Source of the DNA: Flavobacterium cupriresistens
GTDB lineage: Bacteria > Bacteroidota > Bacteroidia > Flavobacteriales > Flavobacteriaceae
DNA: 64,000 nt
Reading direction: 5' to 3'
Assembly: GCF_020911925.1 (NCBI RefSeq)
Contig: NZ_CP087134.1
Coordinates: forward strand, 1,674,001 to 1,738,000
Below, piece by piece: positions 1-7,200 of the stretch. Within the stretch, counting starts at the first letter, position 1, and every line of letters starts with the position of its first letter. Under the pieces are notes generated by a model. It was not told where the DNA came from. It ran no database searches and saw nothing but the letters and a program-made list of their open reading frames with translations. Made by a program: the position numbers and the translations under genes.

Positions 1-1397
1 CCGATCACAATATTTTTGTAGTGTCCGAAATTTTCTACTTTCCAATTGGGCAAAACCCCTTTTCCTCGTGGATATCGGATCGCGATTGGATGATCCAATC
101 CCAATTGTGCGGTGTAAAGAATGTCTTGCAACGCAATTTCATTAATTGGAGCATAAATAATCAGGTTCGGAATGGATCGCAGATAGGCAATATCAAAAAC
201 ACCGTGATGTGTTGCCCCATCTTCGCCAACCAAACCTGCCCGGTCTAAACAAAAGATTACAGGTAGATTCTGTAAAGCTACGTCGTGAATTACCTGGTCG
301 TACGCACGTTGTAGAAACGTGGAGTAAATATTACAATACACGATCATCCCCTGTGTAGCCATTCCGGCAGCAAGGGTTACGGCGTGTTGTTCTGCAATTC
401 CAACATCAAAAGCACGTTCCGGAATTTCATCCATCATGAATTTTAGCGAACTTCCCGATGGCATTGCCGGCGTGATTCCGATAATCTTCGGATTCTTTTT
501 GGCTAAATCTAAGAGGGTTAAACCAAAAACATCCTGGTATTTTGGTGGCTGGTTTTCTTCCGATTTTAAAAGAATTTCCCCTGTTGAAGCATCAAATTTT
601 CCGGGAGCATGGTATTTTACCTGATTCTCTTCGGCTTGTTGCAGGCCTTTGCCTTTTGTTGTAACAATGTGAAGAAATTTGGGCCCTTTTATTTTTTTTA
701 AACGATTTAATTCTTTTATCAATCCAATTAAATCGTGACCGTCGATGGGTCCTGAATAGTCAAAATTCAGCGATTTAATCATGTTATTCTTCTTCGGATT
801 TTTCCCTTCTTTTACCGCAGTAAGATATTTTTTTAAAGCACCAACACTGGGATCAATTCCGATCGCATTATCATTTAGAATGACCAATAGATTAGCGTCT
901 GTTACTCCGGCGTGATTTAACCCTTCAAAAGCCATTCCCGATGCGATAGAGGCGTCACCAATTACAGCAATATGTTGTTTGTCGGTTTCTCCTTTTAAGT
1001 GAGATGCAATGGCCATTCCAAGTGCTGCCGAGATGGAAGTAGAGGAATGTCCTACGCCAAAAGTATCGTAAATACTTTCGCTTCTTTTAGGAAATCCGGA
1101 AATGCCACCAAGCTGTCTGTTAGTATCGAAGTTCTCTTTTCTTTCGGTAAGGATTTTGTGTCCGTAAGCCTGATGTCCAACATCCCAAACCAGTAAATCT
1201 TCGGGTGTGTTAAAAACATAATGCAAAGCAATTGTAAGCTCAATAACGCCTAAACTGGCGCCTAAGTGCCCCTCTTTTACCGAAACAATATCAATAATAA
1301 AATCACGTAATTCCTTAGCCAATTGGGGTAATTGAGTTTCGTCGAGTAAACGTAAATCGGCCGGATTGTTTATGTTGGAGAGTAGATTGCTTTTCAT
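1..1397 (-). CDS. dxs: 1-deoxy-D-xylulose-5-phosphate synthase, 3' end beyond window
   Basis: Thiamine-diphosphate enzyme that condenses pyruvate and glyceraldehyde 3-phosphate to DXP, the first step of the MEP isoprenoid pathway; cytosolic. The frame is open from ATG at 1397 to the window edge, 465 codons of the usual ~600-640, so the C-terminal transketolase domain is missing only because the window ends. Visible motifs are the ThDP-binding GDA...LNDN stretch (GDA at residues ~147-149; the family more often has GDG), the YSGPIDGHD segment, the GIAEQHAV motif with the catalytic Glu, and GEDGATHHG. A -7-like element lies just upstream. The neighbour at 1469 is on the same strand but functionally unrelated. 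Confidence 0.96.
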   Translation of the reverse strand, partial: MKSNLLSNINNPADLRLLDETQLPQLAKELRDFIIDIVSVKEGHLGASLGVIELTIALHYVFNTPEDLLVWDVGHQAYGHKILTERKENFDTNRQLGGISGFPKRSESIYDTFGVGHSSTSISAALGMAIASHLKGETDKQHIAVIGDASIASGMAFEGLNHAGVTDANLLVILNDNAIGIDPSVGALKKYLTAVKEGKNPKKNNMIKSLNFDYSGPIDGHDLIGLIKELNRLKKIKGPKFLHIVTTKGKGLQQAEENQVKYHAPGKFDASTGEILLKSEENQPPKYQDVFGLTLLDLAKKNPKIIGITPAMPSGSSLKFMMDEIPERAFDVGIAEQHAVTLAAGMATQGMIVYCNIYSTFLQRAYDQVIHDVALQNLPVIFCLDRAGLVGEDGATHHGVFDIAYLRSIPNLIIYAPINEIALQDILYTAQLGLDHPIAIRYPRGKGVLPNWKVENFGHYKNIVI

Positions 1398-1411
1398 TTT
1401 TCTATAAAAAA

Positions 1412-1446
1412 CAAATTTACAATTTTAAAGTTAAAATTTAGTTCAA
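1412..1446 (-). promoter_or_regulatory. Putative dxs promoter
   Basis: On the minus strand TAAATTTG (1412-1419) fits the Bacteroidetes -7 consensus TAnnTTTG. A TTG (1444-1446) lies 24 bp further upstream, slightly longer than the usual -33/-7 spacing. Start codon at 1397. Confidence 0.4.
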
Positions 1447-1468
1447 TAAAGCGGCTTATGAGATTTTA

Positions 1469-2284
1469 TTATTTAATTGTGATTGGTAAAATGTAAGAGG
1501 ATCGGACAATCGTATTGTTTATTTTTCCGGGAATCCAATTGGGAGCGGTTTTTAGAATTTTAATAGCTTCTTCTCCGATTTCTACAGGAGTATTTTTAAC
1601 TATGTTGAAATTATTCAAACTGCCGTCTTTCTCTATTACAAATAGAATAAATATTTTCCCTCGATATTTTTCTGTCGTGCCTGGGGCTGTATAATTTTTA
1701 TTGAAAAACGCATAGAATTTTTTCATCCCCTCTTCCGGAACAGGCAAAACATCTAAGTCATTGGAGTTAAAAACGATGTCATATTTAAGTGGGATTTCAT
1801 CATTTTTCGGAATCACTATTCCCATTGTGGCTCGTGGAGAACATTTTTCGTTACTTTTTTTTGAGTCTGTCTTTGAAGCGGAATCATTTCTAATAATAGA
1901 TTTTCCTGTCGAAGCATTGTCGACAATTTCTATGGTATCAATTTTTTGTTTGTTTCCATTTTTATCCGAACAGCTAAACAAAGTAGTCCCCATAGCAATA
2001 AATAGTGCCAACAAGAAGATTTTGTGATATTGAGTTTGCGAGTACAATACGCGATTCGGAATCTGAATAATGATTTCGTCCAATTGCGTGTTTTTAAACC
2101 TGCCACAAATGCTTTTATTCTGATTTGAAATAAAATAATGCTGAACCTCTTCGGGTAACATGGTAGTGAAATCAACCACAGTTTTAGTACAACTCAAACA
2201 GAATCTGCCGTTGTCTTTTGGTGTCATTTTGTCCCAGTTTTCTGTACAGGGTTCGGGAATAGAGATTTTATATTTTGTTTCCAT
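1469..2284 (-). CDS. TonB C-terminal domain protein with N-terminal Cys-rich segment
   Basis: 271 residues. The N-terminal ~75 residues carry a Cys-containing segment with PEPCTENWDKMTP, RFCLSCTKTVVDF and SICGRF (CxxC-type spacing), a form I recognise from flavobacterial TonB-like proteins and presumed cytoplasmic. A single hydrophobic helix follows at ~87-105 (FLLALFIAMGTTLFSCS), then a low-complexity Lys/Ser/Asp linker. The last ~85 residues look like a TonB C-terminal domain (GKIFILFVIEKDGSLNNF ... WIPGKINN). Classical TonB passes proton-motive energy to outer-membrane receptors; whether this one does is unknown, because no ExbB/ExbD lies nearby and the cytoplasmic Cys domain is not part of classical TonB. 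It could instead be a redox or metal-responsive membrane sensor. Transcribed towards dxs, 71 bp away. Confidence 0.75.
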   Translation of the reverse strand: METKYKISIPEPCTENWDKMTPKDNGRFCLSCTKTVVDFTTMLPEEVQHYFISNQNKSICGRFKNTQLDEIIIQIPNRVLYSQTQYHKIFLLALFIAMGTTLFSCSDKNGNKQKIDTIEIVDNASTGKSIIRNDSASKTDSKKSNEKCSPRATMGIVIPKNDEIPLKYDIVFNSNDLDVLPVPEEGMKKFYAFFNKNYTAPGTTEKYRGKIFILFVIEKDGSLNNFNIVKNTPVEIGEEAIKILKTAPNWIPGKINNTIVRSSYILPITIK

Positions 2285-2333
2285 TATTTAAATTACAAAG
2301 GACTAAATATAATAAAAATAAGGAGTAAAGATG

Positions 2334-2341
2334 TATTTTTG
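2334..2341 (+). promoter_or_regulatory. -7-like element of the original tadA promoter
   Basis: TATTTTTG matches TAnnTTTG and lies 4 bp before the ATG of the decayed tadA start at 2346. The start would be at or next to the ATG, so the ancestral message may have been leaderless. No convincing -33 TTG was seen. Confidence 0.35.
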
Positions 2342-2345
2342 CGTT

Positions 2346-2387
2346 ATGATAAACCCTTCTACCGACGAGTTCTGATGAAAAGGGTAA
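2346..2387 (+). pseudogene. Decayed 5' fragment of tadA
   Basis: Reads ATG ATA AAC CCT TCT ACC GAC GAG TTC then stop. It aligns with the intact tadA start at 3019 (ATG ATA AAC CCT TTT ACC GAC GAA TAC TTC ATG AAA): the first 24 bases differ at two positions, a TAC codon is missing, and two extra bases before ATGAAAA break the frame. About 35 bp are recognisable. I read it as the ancestral tadA start left behind when the toxin-antitoxin pair inserted and the 5' end was duplicated; a recombination scar is an equivalent description. Confidence 0.7.
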
Positions 2388-2420
2388 GAACGATTGAATT
2401 TTATAGTTAGAAAAATTGTA

Positions 2421-2428
2421 TAACTTTG
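2421..2428 (+). promoter_or_regulatory. Putative promoter -7 of the toxin-antitoxin operon
   Basis: TAACTTTG fits TAnnTTTG and ends 18 bp before the antitoxin ATG at 2447. A TTG at 2394-2396 is a possible -33 element with a 24-bp spacer. Confidence 0.45.
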
Positions 2429-2446
2429 AAGTAAATCCTGAATGAT

Positions 2447-2686
2447 ATGAATGTAGAAGCGCAACGTAGGAATATTGTACACAGAATCCTGGATACTGAA
2501 AATGTGCAATTATTGAATCAGATTGAAGATTTACTAAATAATGATATTTATACCCATTCAACCAATGGAAAACCATTAACAGTAAAAGAGTATGAAAATC
2601 ATTTGAATGAAATTATGAACCTTTCCGATGCCGGTGAACAGGGCTACAGCACCGAAGAAGCAAGAAAAAAGATCATAAAGAAATGA
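2447..2686 (+). CDS. Putative antitoxin of a ParE-type toxin-antitoxin pair
   Basis: 79 residues, acidic and apparently helical, with no helix-turn-helix that I can identify. The C-terminal part (LTVKEYENHLNEIMNLSDAG followed by GYSTEEARKK) is the sort of charged tail that wraps toxins in Bacteroidetes pairs. Its stop codon overlaps the start of the next gene (ATGA at 2683-2686), so the two are translationally coupled, which is typical of antitoxin-then-toxin order. The role is inferred from position and size; it would bind and neutralise the downstream protein and perhaps repress its own promoter at ~2421. Confidence 0.7.
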   Translation: MNVEAQRRNIVHRILDTENVQLLNQIEDLLNNDIYTHSTNGKPLTVKEYENHLNEIMNLSDAGEQGYSTEEARKKIIKK

Positions 2687-2976
2687 AGCCGGTTGTCTGG
2701 TCTGTAAATGCGATACAATCGATTCAGAACAGTTATGATTATATTTATTCTCAAAGTCCGAAAAATGCGGATTTGGTAGTAGAAACTTTATTTGATTTGG
2801 GTGAAAAACTCAATTTGTTTCCAGAGAAAAATCCAATAGAACCGTTGTTCAATTCAAAAGACATCAGGTTTTTTCCTAAATGGAATTTTAAAATAGTCTA
2901 CAGAATTGAAAAAAGCAAAATTTATATTCTGGATATTTTTTCTGTATCTCAAAATCCTAAAAATTACAGATTATAG
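2683..2976 (+). CDS. RelE/ParE-family toxin
   Basis: 97 residues with the ParE/RelE fold pattern: an N-terminal strand (VVWSVNAIQSIQNSYDYI), two helices, then the C-terminal strands RFFPKWNFKIVYRIEKSKIYILDIF, which match the family's R-x-x-x-YRI...I-x-I-L-D-I-F signature, and a final NPKNYRL tail. Family members either poison DNA gyrase (ParE) or cut mRNA on the ribosome (RelE); sequence alone does not say which. It starts inside the antitoxin stop codon. tadA begins only 42 bp downstream with no obvious promoter of its own, so read-through from this operon may feed tadA. Confidence 0.85.
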   Translation: MKPVVWSVNAIQSIQNSYDYIYSQSPKNADLVVETLFDLGEKLNLFPEKNPIEPLFNSKDIRFFPKWNFKIVYRIEKSKIYILDIFSVSQNPKNYRL

Positions 2977-3018
2977 TTTTGAAACTAATTTGTAAATTAC
3001 TTATAGCATAAAAATTTT

Positions 3019-3462
3019 ATGATAAACCCTTTTACCGACGAATACTTCATGAAAAAAGCTTTACAAGAGGCAGAAATGGCTTTTGATAAAGGTGAAATTC
3101 CTGTTGGAGCCATAATTGTTGTAGCGGATAAAGTTATAGCAAGAAGTCATAACCTGACTGAATTGCTTATTGATGTTACCGCCCATGCCGAAATGCAGGC
3201 CATTACCGCGGCGGCAAATTTTCTGGGTGGGAAATATTTAAAAGATTGCACCTTGTACGTAACACTGGAGCCTTGCCAGATGTGTGCGGGGGCTTTGTAT
3301 TGGAGTCAGATTACAAAAATTGTTTTTGGAGCCCGTGATGAACAGCGCGGTTTTATGACAATGGGCACAAAATTACACCCAAAAACTACCGTAGTTTCAG
3401 GAATTATGGCCAATGAAGCAGCCGATTTAATGAAACGTTTTTTTGCTTTAAGGAGAAAATAA
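3019..3462 (+). CDS. tadA: tRNA-specific adenosine deaminase (A34 to inosine)
   Basis: 147 residues, full length for TadA. The zinc-dependent deaminase motifs are intact: His56-Ala-Glu58 (zinc ligand and proton shuttle) and Pro85-Cys86-x-x-Cys89 (zinc ligands), followed by the family's GARDEQRG segment. The enzyme converts A34 of tRNA-Arg(ACG) to inosine and is essential in many bacteria. The alternative, a guanine or cytosine deaminase, is less likely given the N-terminal DEYFMKKALQEA and the GARDEQRG region. A broken copy of its 5' end lies at 2346, before the toxin-antitoxin pair. Confidence 0.93.
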   Translation: MINPFTDEYFMKKALQEAEMAFDKGEIPVGAIIVVADKVIARSHNLTELLIDVTAHAEMQAITAAANFLGGKYLKDCTLYVTLEPCQMCAGALYWSQITKIVFGARDEQRGFMTMGTKLHPKTTVVSGIMANEAADLMKRFFALRRK

Positions 3463-4261
3463 TACAAGTCATTTAGTGTGATAGGACACGGATTATACGG
3501 ATTCGCTGGCGCGAAGACGCGGATAAACGCGGATTTTATTTTTTTTTCTATACTTTATGACAAGAGTTTTTTTTAGTACTTGTTTTAACTTTGGTAAAAC
3601 AATCTTCTAAGTGTCTATCAAAATGATAAAGACAAAGCAACTTTAAGCATGCCCTATAAAAAAATCCGTTTCTATCCGCGTCTTCGCGTCAGCGAATCCA
3701 TTTCATCTGCGTCCAGATCCGCAACAGTGTTATAAAATAATTTTAAGCATGCCCGAAAAGAAAAATCCGTTTCTATCCGCGTCTTCGCACCAGCGAATCC
3801 GTTTCATCTGCGTCCGTATCCGTAACAGTGTTATAAAGTAATTTTAAGCAGAACCTATAAAAAAAATCCGTTTCTATCCGCGTCTTCGCACCAGCGAATC
3901 CGTTTCATCTGCGTCCGTATCCGTAACAGTGTTATAAAGTAATTTTAAGCAGAACCTATAAAAAAAAATCCGTTTCTATCCGCGTCTTCGCACCAGCGAA
4001 TCCCTATAATCCGTGTCCCTATCCGTAACAAGATTAAAAAGGGAGTTTTCTATCTGTGTCCTTGCATTAACAAATCCATTTCATCTTCACATTAATTTCA
4101 GATAATTGTTATTTCTAATGAATTTTCTGCTTAATTGTAAAATAAAAATACGCTACTTTTACTATAATATAATTAACATTTCTTCAGTTATACTTTAAGT
4201 TGTGTGAAGTGTTACGACCTTATATCGAATCTTAAATTTCTAACCATTAATTCTATTTCAA
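3463..4261. repeat. Intergenic region with a ~101-bp tandem repeat array
   Basis: No gene seen. Four tandem units begin with TCCGTTTCTATCCGCG at 3665, 3766, 3867 and 3969 (period 101-102 bp), each continuing through GTCTTCGC..CAGCGAATCC and, in the first three, TTTCATCTGCGTCC, CAGTGTTATAAA and TAATTTTAAGCA. A related copy lies in inverse orientation at about 3486-3536 and matches the reverse complement of the last unit (3961-4017), so the array is flanked by inverted arms. From ~4086 to 4261 the sequence is AT-rich and probably holds the promoter of the next gene; nothing specific was identified there. Confidence 0.9.
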
Positions 4262-7200
4262 GTGAAGGCAAAAAGATTAGTTTACGTATTTCTTGTGTTT
4301 TTTATTCTTCAGGCGTGTGGCAGAAAATCAGCTGCAGATTTCAATTCTGATTTTTCACTATTCAGAGCGTACATCACTAGTTTTACGGGGGGAATTGTCC
4401 CGTCGCAGTCGGACATACGCGTGGTTTTGGCTTTCGAGAAAAAAGAATGGAAGGTTAATGAGGAATTGGATGATGATTTATTTGATATCTCGCCAAATGT
4501 ACATGGTAAAGTTGTCGCGCTTTCGAGTAATACGATTGCCTTTATCCCTGAAAAAAAACTAAAACCCGGAACAGAATATCAAGTTACTTTAAACTTAGAT
4601 AAACTAATTACATTGCCTAAGGAAGAAGAAAAGGAACTTTCTAAATTCAATTTTACCGTTAAAACCATTAAACAGGATTTTACGATAAATACGTTGGACA
4701 TTCAATCGCACAGTAAAGAATACCAATATCTGAATTGCGTATTGAAAACCGCAGATGATATTGATTTGGAAACCGCTCAAAAGCTCGTTGAAGCCAGTCA
4801 AAAAGGAAATAAATTAAAGATCAAGTTCGATAATTCAGTAAAATCAGGTAAAGAATTCAAATTTATCATTGACAGCATTCAGCGCTTTTCTGAGCCAAGT
4901 GAACTTGAAATCGCTTACGACGGAAATGATTTCGATATAGATCAGAAAGGGAAAATAGACTTTCCGATTACAGGAATAAACGAATTCAAAGTGATAAAGG
5001 TTGAAATTCCGGACGAAAACAATCAGTCGGTTTCTATCAATTTTTCTGAACCCCTTGAAAAAGGACAGGATTTTGCAGGTTTGGTAGCCATTCAAAATAC
5101 GAATAATTTAAAATTTGCGACACAAGGAAATGTACTAAAAGTATATTTCAGTAATGAAAAAGCAGCGCCAAAAGTAGTTCATGAAGCTGTAGTAGCAGAT
5201 ACAATTACAGCTGCCGTTGCCGTAGATTCTGCAAGTGTTGTTATAGATAGTGCAGCTGTAGCCGTGTCGGAAGTAACTGTTGAGGCAGAACCGGAAGTGG
5301 TAGCAGAAGAGCCCGAATCAGACCAAAATATAACCGGAGAGTTATTGCTGGAAGTTTTTCAGGGAATAGAAAGTCAGTACGGTAAGAAAATGGAGCAAAG
5401 TTATTCTCAGAAAATCTCTTTTGACCAGATAAAACCAAATGTACGTTTTGTGAAAAATGGAACGATTTTACCAAGTTCCAACAATCTAAAACTCAATTTT
5501 GAAACGGCAAACCTGAGTGCAGTAGATGTAAAAGTTTATAAAATCTATAAAAACAACATACTGCAATTTCTTCAAAATAATGAATTAAACGGAGCGCAAA
5601 ATTTAAAACGAGTTTCTCAGCCCGTCGCCAAAACGACGATAAACCTTAAAGAAAACACGTTGGTTAATTTAAGCAAATGGAACACTTTTGCCTTAGATTT
5701 ATCGAAGATTATTAAACCCGAACCGGGTGCCATTTACAGAGTAGAATTCTCGTATAAAAAGAAATATTCTTTATACAAATGCGAAACGACCGAAAGTGAT
5801 ACAGAAGAAAATGAAGAGGACGAAGTTGATGAAAAGGATGTGAATTATAGTGGAAACTCTTACGATGATTATTACTACGATGATTACGAATGGAGAGAAA
5901 GCCAAGATCCATGTACAGGATCGTATTATTACAATGCAAGAATTGCGACCAATATTTTGGCTTCAGATTTGGGAGTAATAGCCAAAAGAGGAGAGAATAA
6001 ATCGTATTTGTTTGTCGTAAACAATATCCTTACAACAGATCCGGTTTCGAATGCAAGAGTAGATTTATACAACTTTCAACAGCAAAAAATCGCTACAACG
6101 GCCACGAGTAGTGAGGGAATAGCATCCTTCCAAATCGATCGATTTGCTTATTTTGCTATCGTTACTTTGGGAGATCAATCGACTTATGTAAAGCTTGATG
6201 ACGGAAACTCGTTATCCGTAAGTAATTTTGATGTTGCCGGAGAAACACTTCAAAAAGGACTGAAAGGATTTATTTATGGGGAGCGTGGTGTTTGGCGTCC
6301 CGGAGATAATTTGTATTTGTCTTTTATTTTGAATGATGCTGCCAATAAACTGCCAAAAGCACATCCGATAAAATTCAGGCTAACAGATCCAAATGGAAAG
6401 GTAACCTATCAAACCGTTCAGAAATCAAATGAATTGAATCATTATGCTTTTATTGTACCAACAGATCCCGACGCGCCAACAGGAAGTTGGGAGGCAATGG
6501 TAAGTGTTGGAGGAGCTAAATATTATAAAAGCATTAAAATTGAAACGATAAAACCAAATCGTTTAAAGATTAAAAACAGCTTCCAAAGAGCCATATTATC
6601 GTCATCTTACCCTAACTCAAGTAATCTGGAGGTGGCTTGGCTTCATGGTGCCATCGCCAAGAATTTGAATGTAGAAATGCAAGCCAAATTCTCAGAGCAG
6701 AAAACTACTTTTAAAGGCTACGATAAATATACTTTTGATGACTTAGTACGTAAATTCAGTACAGAAGAGGTGAATATATTTTCAGGAAAATTAGATGCCA
6801 ATGGAAGAGCGTCGGTAAGTATCAATCCGAAATTACAAGGTCAGGCTCCGGGAATGTTGCGAGCTTCCTTTATTACCAAAGTATACGAAGAAGGCGGGGA
6901 TTTCAGTATGGATGCAATGGCGACAACCTATTCGCCATACAAAACCTATGTGGGTGTAAAAGCACCGGAAGTAAATCGATATGGAATGCTCGAAACGAGA
7001 ACCAACAATCGTTTTGATATTGTAACCGTTGATGAAAACGGAAGACCAAAAGCGGTTAGGGATCTGGAAGTAAAAGTTTATAAAGTAGAATGGCGCTGGT
7101 GGTGGGATGCTTCGAGCGATAATTTATCCAATTACAATTCTTCAGAAGCAACCACTTCCTACAAAACATTCAAAGTAAGTACAAATGCAAGCGGAAAAGC

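Noticed and set aside
2268..2576. 102-codon minus-strand frame over the toxin-antitoxin promoter
   Set aside because: It overlaps the antitoxin gene and promoter and has no motif or credible start signal.
3665..4010. CRISPR-like regular repeats
   Set aside because: The period is 101 bp with the 'spacers' conserved between units and no cas genes nearby; it is an ordinary tandem repeat array.
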